From Metabacillus indicus LMG 22858 (GTDB lineage Bacteria > Bacillota > Bacilli > Bacillales > Bacillaceae), in the NCBI RefSeq assembly GCF_000708755.2, contig NZ_JGVU02000001.1:186001-250000 (forward strand): a DNA stretch of 64,000 nt, given 5' to 3'. Below are positions 25,644 to 35,095 of the stretch, piece by piece. The notes under the pieces were generated by a model. That model was not told where the DNA came from, ran no database searches, and was given only the letters and a program-made list of their open reading frames with translations. A program made the translations under genes and the position numbers. Each line of letters opens with the position of its first letter. Position 1 is the stretch's first letter.

Positions 25644-28043
25644 TTGACTATTCATGAAGCATATCAATTTAACTTAATAGAAGAAGACCGGAATATCCTG
25701 ACCTTTCAGCATGAACAGATAAAAGCACATGTCTTTATTTTGGAAAAGGATATTATGCGGGTGCTTTTTACAGAGAATAACCGATTGAAATTGAAGCAAA
25801 CATGGAGCATTGCACCTGGAATGGAAGATGTGCCATATGAAGGGCGTGACAGATTTGATGTGACCGGATTTTCTCTTCCTGACTACGAATGCATTCATTC
25901 CGGTACTTCAGTGACTGTGGAGACTGACTGTCTTCGGATGGTTATTGATTTGAACGGCTTCAAAGCCAGCTGGTTTGTCAAAAAAGGGGAAGAGTGGGTA
26001 CTGCTCGCAAAAGACCGATCTACACAGGCGTATCACTTCGATTATTCCAGAAGCAGCGGGCCTGCTCATTATCTAGAGCGTAATTTGGAGGAACAGTATT
26101 TTGGATTCGGTGAAAAAACAGGCTCTGTGGACAAGCACGGTAAACGGTACCGCATGCAGACAATTGATGCAATGGGGTACGATGCGGAATACACGGATCC
26201 TCTATATAAACACATCCCATTCTACATGACAAGAAATCAGCAGACGGGTGTCACATTCGGCCTGTTTTATGACAATCTTTCCAGCTCCATTTTTGAAATG
26301 GGGTCAGAGCTTGATAATTATCACGGCCTGTACCGCTACTTTCAGGCGGAAGACGGTGATCTTGACTACTATATTCTGGCTGGTCCGAGGGTGCAGGATG
26401 TAACGGAACGATTTGCCTGGATGACAGGCAAGACCATTATGCCGCCGAAATGGAGTCTTGGCTATTCAGGTTCTACTATGAGCTATACAGATGCACCAAA
26501 TGCACAGGAGCAGCTGATGGAGTTTCTCGAGTTATGCAGGAAGCATGATATTCTGTGCGATTCGTTCCAGCTTTCATCAGGATACACTTCTATTGAAGAT
26601 AAACGGTATGTGTTTACATGGAATGAAGGGAAATTTCCGGATCCTGGGCAATTAATCCGTGATTTCAAGGAGAATGGCTTGAAGCTGTGTGCCAATATTA
26701 AGCCGTGCCTGCTGAAAGATCATCCCGTCTTTCATGAACTTTCAGAAAGAAAGATGTTTATAGAAAATAAGTTGTCCCAAGAGACTGAAATGGCTCAGTT
26801 CTGGGATGAAACCGGAGCGTATCTGGACTTTACCAATAAAGAAACGTACAGCTGGTGGAAGGAGCAGGTGAAAGAGAAGCTTCTCTCATACGGCATTGAT
26901 TCAACCTGGAATGACAACAATGAGTTTGAGATCTGGAGCAGGGAAGCTGTCTGCAGCGGGTTCGGGGAAAGAATTGATTTTGAAGCAATCCGTGCGCTTC
27001 ATCCGCTCCTCATGATGAAAGCATCTTATGAAGCCCAGCTTGATCACAATCCTGAAATGAGGCCTTACTTGATTTCACGTTCAGGAAGCCCCGGTATGCA
27101 CAGATACGTCCAAACCTGGACGGGAGACAACCGCACAAGCTGGAAGACGTTAAAGTACAACATCAAAATGGGAATCGGGATGAGTCTTTCCGGCCTGTAT
27201 AATTTCGGGCATGATGTAGGGGGATTTTCAGGTCCTGCTCCGGAACCCGAGCTCCTTGTCAGATGGATACAAAATGGCATCATGCACCCGAGATTTACGA
27301 TTCATTCCTGGAATGATGACCAAACAGTAAACGAGCCGTGGATGTATCCGGAACTGCTTCCTGAAATCAGGAATCTGATTAAATTCAGAACAAAGCTCCT
27401 TCCGTATTTTTACACGGCTCTCTATGAGGCTCATGCAGAATACAAGCCTATGATCCGGCCGACGTTTTATGAATTTGAACACGATGAGCAGACATTTAGA
27501 GAAAACGACGACTTTATGGTGGGGGAAGCTCTATTGGTAGCGTCTGTAGTTGAAAAAGGAAGCAGAGCGCGGGGTGTTTATCTGCCTGAACATACAGCAG
27601 GCTGGTATGACGTTCATACAGGTGAATGGTATGAAAGCGGCCAAACAGCTGTGATTCCTGCTCCGCTTGACTATGTGCCATTGCTTGCAAAAGCCGGCAG
27701 CATAATCCCTGTAAACACGGCGGATGTAACATTTTCCGATAAAAACAAAGATGAGCGGGCATTCTTATTATTCCCTGCTAAAGATAAAGGTGAATCTTCT
27801 TTCAGACTGTATGAGGATGATGGGGAAACCACTCTCTATAAAGATATTTTTACTTATGTAACTGTTGTAATGAAAACGACGGATACAGACATTTTTATTA
27901 CGGCAGAAAAAGAAGGTTCATATGTGCTGCCTTATGAGACGGTGGCATTCCTTCTTCCGGAGAACGAAAGCAGACGGCTTATTGTAAATGGAAATAAATG
28001 TGCGAGCGGGGAGCAAGTTTTGCTTTCTGGGAGAGGAGCCTGA
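25644..28043 (+). CDS. glycoside hydrolase family 31 enzyme
   Basis: 799 residues, no signal peptide, so cytoplasmic. N-terminal beta-sandwich (about 1-220), then the GH31 barrel with TIMPPKWSLGYSGSTMSY, the nucleophile region STWNDNNEFEIW (Asp of WND), the acid/base region QTWTGDNRTSW, and GHDVGGFSGPAPEPELLVRW, then C-terminal beta domains. GH31 covers alpha-glucosidases, alpha-xylosidases and others; the subfamily is not assigned. In this operon it probably releases a uronic acid or trims an alpha-linked uronide taken up by the TRAP system. The TTG start has AAGGGA upstream. Confidence 0.88.
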   Translation: MTIHEAYQFNLIEEDRNILTFQHEQIKAHVFILEKDIMRVLFTENNRLKLKQTWSIAPGMEDVPYEGRDRFDVTGFSLPDYECIHSGTSVTVETDCLRMVIDLNGFKASWFVKKGEEWVLLAKDRSTQAYHFDYSRSSGPAHYLERNLEEQYFGFGEKTGSVDKHGKRYRMQTIDAMGYDAEYTDPLYKHIPFYMTRNQQTGVTFGLFYDNLSSSIFEMGSELDNYHGLYRYFQAEDGDLDYYILAGPRVQDVTERFAWMTGKTIMPPKWSLGYSGSTMSYTDAPNAQEQLMEFLELCRKHDILCDSFQLSSGYTSIEDKRYVFTWNEGKFPDPGQLIRDFKENGLKLCANIKPCLLKDHPVFHELSERKMFIENKLSQETEMAQFWDETGAYLDFTNKETYSWWKEQVKEKLLSYGIDSTWNDNNEFEIWSREAVCSGFGERIDFEAIRALHPLLMMKASYEAQLDHNPEMRPYLISRSGSPGMHRYVQTWTGDNRTSWKTLKYNIKMGIGMSLSGLYNFGHDVGGFSGPAPEPELLVRWIQNGIMHPRFTIHSWNDDQTVNEPWMYPELLPEIRNLIKFRTKLLPYFYTALYEAHAEYKPMIRPTFYEFEHDEQTFRENDDFMVGEALLVASVVEKGSRARGVYLPEHTAGWYDVHTGEWYESGQTAVIPAPLDYVPLLAKAGSIIPVNTADVTFSDKNKDERAFLLFPAKDKGESSFRLYEDDGETTLYKDIFTYVTVVMKTTDTDIFITAEKEGSYVLPYETVAFLLPENESRRLIVNGNKCASGEQVLLSGRGA

Positions 28044-28047
28044 TTAT

Positions 28048-29457
28048 ATGAAGCCTTTTATGGATGAAGATTTTCTTTTAGATTATGAGAGTTCGAGAAT
28101 ACTCTATCATGAGTTTGCAAAAGAGATGCCGATCTTTGATTTTCATTGTCACCTCAGCCCGAAGGAAATTGCGGAAAATAAACAGTTTCGCAGCCTGACT
28201 GAAATTTGGCTGAACGGCGATCATTACAAATGGAGAGCACTGCGTGCAAATGGGGTACATGAAGAGTTGATAACAGGAAACGGAGGGGACAGGGAAAAAT
28301 TTAATGCATGGGCAGAAACCATGCCTTCCTGTCTTGGAAATCCCCTCTATCACTGGACTCACCTTGAGCTCAAGAGATATTTCGGAATTGACCTTCTTTT
28401 ATCAGGGGATACAGCAGATGAAATATGGGAGCGCGGAAATGCGATGCTGAATCAGAATGACTTTTCTGCGCATTCGATCTTAAAGAAATTTAACGTCGAG
28501 GTAGTCTGCACAACAGACGATCCTGCAGACAGCCTGGAATACCATAAGCAAATTAAACAAAACCCGGGGGTTGAAACAGAAGTACTGCCGACATTCCGAC
28601 CGGATAAAGCGGTTGAAATTGGAAAAGAGGAATTTACAGAGTATATCTCCAAGCTGTCTTCAGCTTCTGGAGTGGAGATTGTATCCTACAAAAACCTTTT
28701 GCAGGCACTTGAAAACAGAGTGGATTTCTTTCATGAGGCTGGGTGCAGAATCTCTGACCACGGTCTTGAACAGCTTTTCTATGAACAAACAACGTTTGAA
28801 GAAGCATCAGCCATCTTTGAAAAAGGAATGAATGGACAGCGACTATCCTTTGAAGAAGAAAAGAAGTATAAAACATATACTCTGATACATTTAGGCAAGC
28901 TGTATCATTCACGTGGGTGGGCCATGCAACTGCATATAGGGGCCCTGAGAAATAATAATGAAAGAATGCTGAAGAAGCTCGGTCCTGATTCTGGCTTTGA
29001 TTCAATGAAGGATTTTGAGCTTGCAGGACCGTTAAACCAATTTCTCAATCATCTTGACCGGGACAGCGAACTGCCAAAAACGATTATCTATAATCTCAAT
29101 CCTGTCCATAATGAAATGATTGCCTCAGCAATCGGCAATTTTCAGGGGGCAGGGACAAAAGGCAAGGTTCAATTCGGGTCCGGCTGGTGGTACAACGATC
29201 AGAAGGACGGCATGATCCGTCAGATGAAAGATCTTGCCAATATCGGTTTCATCAGCCATTTTGTTGGCATGGTGACAGATTCGCGGAGCTTTCTTTCCTA
29301 TACGAGACATGAGTATTTTCGCAGGATCTTATGTAATCTGATTGGCAGCTGGATTCATAAAGGCGAGGCACCCGCAGATTATGAATGGATGGGGAAAACC
29401 GTTCAGGATATATGCTATTACAATGCCAGAAATTACTTTGACATTAAGAGAGGATGA
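28048..29457 (+). CDS. uxaC: glucuronate (uronate) isomerase
   Basis: 469 residues from the ATG at 28048, preceded by GAGAGGAG. The amidohydrolase-like metal motif IFDFHCHLSPKEIAENKQF and SLTEIWLNGDHYKWRALRANG are diagnostic of UxaC. It interconverts D-glucuronate with D-fructuronate and D-galacturonate with D-tagaturonate. It follows the GH31 stop by four bases and precedes uxuA by five, showing tight operon organisation. Length fits the family. Confidence 0.95.
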   Translation: MKPFMDEDFLLDYESSRILYHEFAKEMPIFDFHCHLSPKEIAENKQFRSLTEIWLNGDHYKWRALRANGVHEELITGNGGDREKFNAWAETMPSCLGNPLYHWTHLELKRYFGIDLLLSGDTADEIWERGNAMLNQNDFSAHSILKKFNVEVVCTTDDPADSLEYHKQIKQNPGVETEVLPTFRPDKAVEIGKEEFTEYISKLSSASGVEIVSYKNLLQALENRVDFFHEAGCRISDHGLEQLFYEQTTFEEASAIFEKGMNGQRLSFEEEKKYKTYTLIHLGKLYHSRGWAMQLHIGALRNNNERMLKKLGPDSGFDSMKDFELAGPLNQFLNHLDRDSELPKTIIYNLNPVHNEMIASAIGNFQGAGTKGKVQFGSGWWYNDQKDGMIRQMKDLANIGFISHFVGMVTDSRSFLSYTRHEYFRRILCNLIGSWIHKGEAPADYEWMGKTVQDICYYNARNYFDIKRG

Positions 29458-29462
29458 CATAA

Positions 29463-30545
29463 ATGGAAATGACATTTCGCTGGTACGGAGATCAGGATCC
29501 TGTTACGCTGCAGAACATCAGGCAAATTCCGGGGATGAAGGGAATTGTTTCGGCCATTTACGACATTCCCGCCGGGGAAGCTTGGCCGTATGAAAAGATA
29601 ATGGAATTAAAAGAGAAAATCGAGAAACACGGCCTTACGCTGAGTGTGATTGAAAGTGTACCCGTTCATGAGGATATTAAACTTGGTCTGCCTTCCCGTG
29701 ACCGGTATATTGAGAACTACAAAACGACCATTCGAAATCTAGCAAAAGCGGGAGTTAGCATCGTCTGCTACAATTTTATGCCTGTTTTTGACTGGACGCG
29801 TTCATCCCTCGATTTTGAGCTGCCTGACGGATCAACAGCTTTGATTTACGAAGAAGAAAAAGTAAAGCAAATGGACCCGCTCCAAGGCAAGCTGTCACTT
29901 CCGGGCTGGGATTCAAGTTATGAGCCTGAACAGCTGAAAAATCTTCTATTAAGCTATCAAAGTGTCTCAGAAGAGCAGCTTTGGAACAATCTTGCTTATT
30001 TCGTAAAAGCCATTATGCCGACAGCGGAAGAGGAAAATGTGAAGATGGCCATCCATCCGGACGATCCGCCATGGTCCATCTTCGGCCTTCCAAGAATCAT
30101 AACGGGCAGGGAAAATCTTGAGCGGTTTACCGCACTATATGACAGTCCGAGTAACGGATTATGTCTTTGCAGCGGTTCACTTGGTGCGAATCCTGAGACT
30201 GATCTTCCAGAATTGGCACGTTACTTTGGCGGGAAAGAAAAAATCAATTTCGTTCACCTGAGAAATGTGAAATGGACAGGAGAAAGATCCTTTGAGGAAT
30301 CTGCTCATTTATCTTCTGAGGGTTCTCTTGATATGTACGAGATTGTCCGGGCGTTGCGTGAAGTGGATTACACAGGGCCGGTGAGGCCCGACCACGGAAG
30401 AATGATCTGGGGAGAAACCGGGAAGCCGGGATACGGCTTATACGATAGAGCGCTTGGAGCAACTTATTTAAACGGACTGTGGGAAGCGGCTTCTAAGGAG
30501 AAAGGCAGACAGGAGGCCGGCAATGAACATACCATTTCAAGTTGA
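29463..30545 (+). CDS. uxuA: D-mannonate dehydratase
   Basis: 360 residues. [20 protein letters not shown] at the start, [18 protein letters not shown] in the centre and [18 protein letters not shown] near residue 200 identify UxuA, a Mn/Fe-dependent TIM-barrel enzyme that dehydrates D-mannonate to 2-keto-3-deoxygluconate. AGAGGATG lies upstream of the ATG. It overlaps the next gene by 23 bases. Confidence 0.95.
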   Translation: MEMTFRWYGDQDPVTLQNIRQIPGMKGIVSAIYDIPAGEAWPYEKIMELKEKIEKHGLTLSVIESVPVHEDIKLGLPSRDRYIENYKTTIRNLAKAGVSIVCYNFMPVFDWTRSSLDFELPDGSTALIYEEEKVKQMDPLQGKLSLPGWDSSYEPEQLKNLLLSYQSVSEEQLWNNLAYFVKAIMPTAEEENVKMAIHPDDPPWSIFGLPRIITGRENLERFTALYDSPSNGLCLCSGSLGANPETDLPELARYFGGKEKINFVHLRNVKWTGERSFEESAHLSSEGSLDMYEIVRALREVDYTGPVRPDHGRMIWGETGKPGYGLYDRALGATYLNGLWEAASKEKGRQEAGNEHTISS

Positions 30546-31368
30546 TCTAAGCGGAAAAACGGCAGTTGTCACAGGAGGAAGCGGAGTTCTCTGCAGCCAG
30601 TTTGCAAAAGCACTTGCAGCATGCGGGGCAAATGTTGCAGTCATCAGCAGAACACAGGAATCTGTTGATTCGGTTGCTTCGGAGATTCGTTCAGCAGGAG
30701 GACAGGCCATTGCTTTGTCAGCTGATGTACTTGATAAAGATAGTCTTGAAAAAGCCAACGAAGAAGTAATCCGTTCATTCGGTCCGTGCAGCATCCTGAT
30801 CAATGGAGCAGGCGGAAATCATCCTGCAGGCAATACAGATAAAGAATATTTTGAGAGAGAAGATGCAGATAATCCCGAAATCCGGACCTTTTTTGATCTT
30901 GACCCTGCTGGCATAAAATCAGTATTTGATTTAAATTTCTTAGGCACGCTGCAAACAACTCAGGTGTTTGCGCGTGAAATGGCAGAAGGCGGCGTTATCA
31001 TTAACGTATCTTCTATGAATGCATTCACGCCATTAACGAAAATACCTGCTTACAGCGGAGCAAAAGCATCCATCAGTAATTTCACGCAATGGCTTGGAGT
31101 GCACATGTCAAAAGCGGGAATACGCGTTAATGCAATAGCACCGGGGTTTTTTCTGACCGAGCAAAACCGGAGTCTGCTAACAAAAACAGACGGAAGCTAT
31201 ACGGACCGGGCAATAAAAATCATTAGTCAGACACCGCTTGAGAGATTCGGTGACCCGGAAGACCTTAACGGAACGTTGCTGTGGCTTGTCAGTAATGAAG
31301 CTTCAAGGTTTGTTACGGGAACAGTCATTCCAGTAGATGGAGGATTTTCAGCCTATTCCGGAGTTTAA
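30523..31368 (+). CDS. uxuB: SDR-type D-mannonate oxidoreductase (fructuronate reductase, UxuB-like)
   Basis: 281 residues. The Rossmann start is [20 protein letters not shown], the catalytic residues are in [23 protein letters not shown] (Ser, Tyr and Lys), and the C-terminal [16 protein letters not shown] is typical. It resembles the YjmF-type short-chain dehydrogenase that replaces the long-chain UxuB of enteric bacteria and reduces fructuronate to mannonate. AGGAGG lies within the end of uxuA. Last gene of the operon; a terminator follows immediately. Confidence 0.88.
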   Translation: MNIPFQVDLSGKTAVVTGGSGVLCSQFAKALAACGANVAVISRTQESVDSVASEIRSAGGQAIALSADVLDKDSLEKANEEVIRSFGPCSILINGAGGNHPAGNTDKEYFEREDADNPEIRTFFDLDPAGIKSVFDLNFLGTLQTTQVFAREMAEGGVIINVSSMNAFTPLTKIPAYSGAKASISNFTQWLGVHMSKAGIRVNAIAPGFFLTEQNRSLLTKTDGSYTDRAIKIISQTPLERFGDPEDLNGTLLWLVSNEASRFVTGTVIPVDGGFSAYSGV

Positions 31369-31392
31369 AGAGCCCTTAAAGGGTTCTTTTTT
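31367..31392 (+). terminator. terminator of the uronate operon
   Basis: AAGAGCCCTT and AAGGGTTCTT pair around the stop and are followed by T residues. Confidence 0.75.
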
Positions 31393-31444
31393 CGATTAAA
31401 AGAGAGAAAGAATTAATTAAATCAGATCACGGCTATGACCATAC

Positions 31445-31473
31445 AAAAAATGACCTGGAACGAGTCCAGGTCA
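31445..31473 (-). terminator. terminator of the collagen-like gene
   Basis: On the minus strand a perfect 9-bp stem (TGACCTGGA with TCCAGGTCA) and five-base loop precede a run of six T residues, 24 bases after the stop. Confidence 0.85.
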
Positions 31474-31496
31474 CTTCTGTAAAAATTTGCTTCAGA

Positions 31497-32369
31497 TCAC
31501 GGCCCAGTTGGTCCCGTAGGTCCAGCAGGTCCGGTCGCGCCTGTAGCACCTGTAGGTCCAGCAGGTCCGGTCGCGCCTGTAGCACCTGTAGGTCCTGCAG
31601 GTCCGGTCGCGCCTGTAGCACCTGTAACGCCGGCAGGTCCGGTAGCGCCCGTGGCGCCAGTAGCTCCAGCAACACCAGTGACACCAGCAGGTCCAGTAGC
31701 TCCATCAGCACCAGTGACTCCAGCAGGTCCCGTAGCTCCGGCAGGTCCCGTGACTCCACCAGCAGGTCCCGTAGCTCCAGCAGGTCCCGTAGCTCCAGCA
31801 GGTCCCGTAGCTCCAGCAGGTCCCGTAGCTCCCGCAGCCCCCGTGACTCCGGCAGGTCCAGTAGCTCCGGCAGGTCCAGCAGGTCCAACTCCGCCACCTT
31901 CCATGAAGAACAGGGAAATGTCATCAACAATGATGTCAGCAGATCCTGCAAGAGGCAATTTGTTCAGTAGAAGTAATGCTTGCGTTGTGCCTTCTGGTGC
32001 TGCTACGGTATTTTCGTAGATATTGCGCCATTGAAACTGGCTTGCATCAGGAATTCGGTTAGACGGTATATTGATGATTGTTCCGTATCCCAGAAAGTTA
32101 AATGCCTCATCATAAAAACCAAGCGTTACTGAAATGAGAGGACTGGGAGAAGCACCAGCTTTTGCAAGCGAAATTCCCAATAAAAAAGTCTCACCCGGGT
32201 TCGCTTCGACAAATTGATAGAGAAATGCGTTGGCATTTCCGCCTGTTAATCTGGCTGCTGCGAAACCGCTGTGAGAAAATTGTGTGGTAATGACAGCGTT
32301 GACAGCTGTCCATGGAGGAAAGCTTCCTGTTTCAAAGCTATCATTATTAATTCTGTTTTCAATACTCAT
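31497..32369 (-). CDS. collagen-like surface protein with NTTRR-F1-type N-terminal domain
   Basis: 290 residues. The N-terminal domain (about 1-155; [20 protein letters not shown], then a beta-rich region ending [12 protein letters not shown]) matches the domain that precedes collagen-like repeats in Bacillus proteins. About 43 Gly-X-Y triplets rich in GPA, GAT and GVT follow. The triplet phase is broken once by an extra Gly in [11 protein letters not shown]. The protein stops directly after the last triplet (GPTGPTGP) without a C-terminal trimerisation or anchor domain. Such proteins are usually spore-surface filaments. AAGGAGG precedes the ATG. Confidence 0.82.
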   Translation of the reverse strand: MSIENRINNDSFETGSFPPWTAVNAVITTQFSHSGFAAARLTGGNANAFLYQFVEANPGETFLLGISLAKAGASPSPLISVTLGFYDEAFNFLGYGTIINIPSNRIPDASQFQWRNIYENTVAAPEGTTQALLLLNKLPLAGSADIIVDDISLFFMEGGGVGPAGPAGATGPAGVTGAAGATGPAGATGPAGATGPAGATGPAGGVTGPAGATGPAGVTGADGATGPAGVTGVAGATGATGATGPAGVTGATGATGPAGPTGATGATGPAGPTGATGATGPAGPTGPTGP

Positions 32370-32484
32370 TTAGTAACCTCCTTTCTATCTTTCATTTTTT
32401 GCTTTACATGAAGTAAAGCTTTTATAGCTTATGAGATTGAAAGATTTGTGACCGTGCGTTTTCCTTAGGGTCTTTGCCCTTATT

Positions 32485-32913
32485 TCATTTTATTTTTTCC
32501 CCGAGTTCCAATAGGACCGCATACATTGTCTTCGTTTGATCATGAAAGCCCGCAGGTTCGTTCTTCTGTTTTTTGAAGTAATCAAGAAATCTCTTCTTTT
32601 GTTTCGGTTTCTGACTGCTTAGTTCATTTACATCTTTTAGAAAGCTTTCAGCGATTTCTGAATCAGCAATGATCATTCTCACAATGACATGCAATGTGCT
32701 TTCAATAGCAGCACGTGTGACAATTTCGTCCTGCAGCATGAGAGTGTTTGCATCAATCCCTGTATCGTCAGCCTCTTTTTTTCCTTGAGGCTTGAGAACC
32801 TTTCCTGTCTGCTCTATTTTTTCCTGGAGATGTTTTTTCGTTATAGTTGGCACTCTGCTGTAGTCCATATGCTGATCATAGTTTGCAAATAGATCGTTTA
32901 TTCTTTTATCCAC
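32485..32913 (-). CDS. hypothetical protein next to the collagen-like gene
   Basis: 142 residues from a GTG with GAAGGGAGGG upstream. Charged and helical, with a Lys/Gln-rich segment (QKPKQKKRFLDYFKKQK) and no signal or membrane segment. It lies 115 bp upstream of the collagen-like gene in the same orientation, so a linked role at the spore surface is possible. No family recognised. The interval between the two genes shows a short hairpin (GTAAAGCTTTTATAGC region) but no clear T-run. Confidence 0.5.
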   Translation of the reverse strand: MDKRINDLFANYDQHMDYSRVPTITKKHLQEKIEQTGKVLKPQGKKEADDTGIDANTLMLQDEIVTRAAIESTLHVIVRMIIADSEIAESFLKDVNELSSQKPKQKKRFLDYFKKQKNEPAGFHDQTKTMYAVLLELGEKIK

Positions 32914-33157
32914 GCTATTCCCTCCCTTCAAAAGCAGTTTATGTCAGGAAAGAATACTGAGCGTGGGGGAATAACCGCTTTACAGCGCACATTTTCCTCT
33001 ATGCTTCCAGTACTTGTGACACCCTCCATTTCAGAGGAAATATACCCAATCCAAAATTCTGATACCTTATATGAAATTTCCTAACTTATGCAGGAGGGCA
33101 CTTTTTCTTACAATGAGGACAGATAGAAAACATCATAGAAATCGGGGTGGTGAGCAG

Positions 33158-34129
33158 ATGGAAGCGAAGATTGTACGGGCAGAGGAGCAAGTGATTGCGC
33201 CCAGTACAAAAAAAGGAAGATTAAAACGGGATCTAAAGAGGATGAATTCTCAAAAATATTTGCAGATTATGGCGCTGCTCGGTATGGTTTGGATGTTCAT
33301 TTTCAATTACGTGCCGATGTATGGACTGATTATAGCTTTTAAGGAGTTCAGCATTATCAGCACAATCAGAGAGGCACCGTGGGTTGGACTTATGCAGTTT
33401 AAAGAATTTCTGCAGGATGAGAATTTCTGGACTGTACTTAAGAACACTCTTGGCATCAGCTTGATTAAGCTGCTTATCGGATTTCCGCTGCCGATCATTT
33501 TTGCCTTGATGCTGAATGAATTGACTTCATTGAAGTTTAAGAAAATGGTTCAGACGATTACGTATTTGCCTCATTTTCTTTCATGGGTTGTTCTCGGCGG
33601 TATTTTAACAACATGGTTATCTGACATTGGCATTATTAATGACATTTTACTTAATCTCGGATTTATCAATGAACGCATCAGCTTTCTGGCTGAACCGCAG
33701 TACTTCTGGGGCATTGTGATTATCTCGGATATCTGGAAAGAAATCGGCTGGTCTGCAATCATCTATCTTGCAGCAATAGCGGGCGTATCTACTGAACTCT
33801 ATGAGTCTTCAACGATTGACGGGGCAAATCGTTTTCAGAAAATGTGGCATGTCACACTGCCTTCGATCCGTCCAACGATTACGATTCTTTTCATCCTGGC
33901 AGTCAGCGGCGTGCTGAATTCAAACTTTGACCAGATCCTGGTTCTACGTAATGCATTAAATGAAAGCGCTAGCAATGTTATTGATATCTATGTGTATCAA
34001 ATGGGTGTTCAAAATGCGCGCTATTCTTATGCAACGGCAGTCGGTCTTTTAAAAGCAATTATTGCCTTTATTCTGCTTTACACGGCTAACAGAATTACGA
34101 AAAAGCTTGACGGCACTTCATTATTCTAA
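33158..34129 (+). CDS. ABC transporter permease, LplB-like
   Basis: 323 residues from the ATG at 33158 (GGGGTGGTG upstream). Six helices with the MetI-type EAA loop ELYESSTIDGANRFQKMWHVTLP. The N-terminal FNYVPMYGLIIAFKEF is typical of LplB/YtcP-type carbohydrate permeases. It pairs with the next permease and the binding protein. No ATPase is encoded nearby, as is usual where MsmX supplies the ATPase. The 32914-33157 interval shows no certain regulatory site. Confidence 0.9.
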   Translation: MEAKIVRAEEQVIAPSTKKGRLKRDLKRMNSQKYLQIMALLGMVWMFIFNYVPMYGLIIAFKEFSIISTIREAPWVGLMQFKEFLQDENFWTVLKNTLGISLIKLLIGFPLPIIFALMLNELTSLKFKKMVQTITYLPHFLSWVVLGGILTTWLSDIGIINDILLNLGFINERISFLAEPQYFWGIVIISDIWKEIGWSAIIYLAAIAGVSTELYESSTIDGANRFQKMWHVTLPSIRPTITILFILAVSGVLNSNFDQILVLRNALNESASNVIDIYVYQMGVQNARYSYATAVGLLKAIIAFILLYTANRITKKLDGTSLF

Positions 34130-34144
34130 GGAGGGGGAGATCAC

Positions 34145-35044
34145 GTGCTGAAACTGTTTAAACTAAACCGCAGAACAAAAAGTGAATACATCTTCGATAA
34201 CTTCAACATCATTATTATGTTTTTGATCTGCGGAATTACGCTTTACCCAATCTGGTATGTTATCGTCAACTCCCTGAATGAAGGTGCAGATGCAGCTAAC
34301 GGCGGCATTTACTGGTGGCCAAGAGAGTTTACGCTTCAAAACTATGAAGCTGTTTTTGCCAATTCAGGTATTCTGACATCATTCGGAGTAACGATTGCGA
34401 AAACGGTTATAGGAACCATCACACACGTTTTCTTCACGGCGATGGTAGCCTATGCGATTTCAAGAAGAGATTTATATGGAAGAAAACTGTACATGATGAT
34501 CGGGATTGTCACAATGTTTTTCAGCGGGGGACTGATTCCTTACTTCCTTCTGATTCGTGACCTGGGTTTATTTGATAACTTCCTGGTTTATATCATTCCG
34601 ACCATGTTTAACTTTTTCCATCTTATTATCTTTGTCTCGTTCTTCAGAGAGCTGCCGCCATCACTGGAAGAGGCAGCAAAAATTGACGGAGCCAATGACT
34701 TTATGATTTTCATCAAGATTATTGTGCCGCTGTCGATGCCGGTTATTGCTACAATCGCTTTATTCCAGGGTGTTTATCAATGGAATGATTATTTCGCAGG
34801 GGTCATCTTCGTCAATAATCCTGATCTTCAGCCGATCCAAACCTATTTGTATAAGGTTGTTGCAGAATCAAGTTCCAATCAGATGATGATGAATGCTCCA
34901 GGCAGCATCACGACAAAAACGGTAACCTCACAATCGATCAAGCTTGCAACTATGGTCATCACCACCCTGCCGATTGTTCTTGTGTACCCGTTCCTTCAGA
35001 AGTACTTTGTAAAAGGGATGCTTATCGGCTCTGTAAAGGGCTGA
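34145..35044 (+). CDS. ABC transporter permease, LplC-like
   Basis: 299 residues, GTG start after AAGGAGGGGGAG. Six helices with EAA-loop LEEAAKIDGANDFMIFIKIIVP (within residues 176-197) and LYPIWYVIVNSLNEGADA near the N-terminus, as in LplC/YtcP. Second permease of the heterodimer for a carbohydrate, probably a pectin- or polysaccharide-derived oligosaccharide given the family; the substrate is not proven. Confidence 0.9.
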   Translation: MLKLFKLNRRTKSEYIFDNFNIIIMFLICGITLYPIWYVIVNSLNEGADAANGGIYWWPREFTLQNYEAVFANSGILTSFGVTIAKTVIGTITHVFFTAMVAYAISRRDLYGRKLYMMIGIVTMFFSGGLIPYFLLIRDLGLFDNFLVYIIPTMFNFFHLIIFVSFFRELPPSLEEAAKIDGANDFMIFIKIIVPLSMPVIATIALFQGVYQWNDYFAGVIFVNNPDLQPIQTYLYKVVAESSSNQMMMNAPGSITTKTVTSQSIKLATMVITTLPIVLVYPFLQKYFVKGMLIGSVKG

Positions 35045-35095
35045 TGCATATAGAAAGAAAGTCTATTATAATTAGGTACTAGAGAGGGGTTTACT

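Noticed and set aside
27988-28047. Longer N-terminus for UxaC
   Set aside because: The added residues overlap the GH31 end and do not fit the family; the ATG at 28048 has GAGAGGAG upstream.
31433-31951. Leu/Asp-rich minus-strand frame
   Set aside because: A frame-shifted reading of the collagen repeats, with no start signal; it runs through the terminator.
31651-32019. Pro/Ala/Val-rich plus-strand frame
   Set aside because: It is the antisense of the collagen-like repeats; the G-P-A pattern on the other strand explains its open frame.
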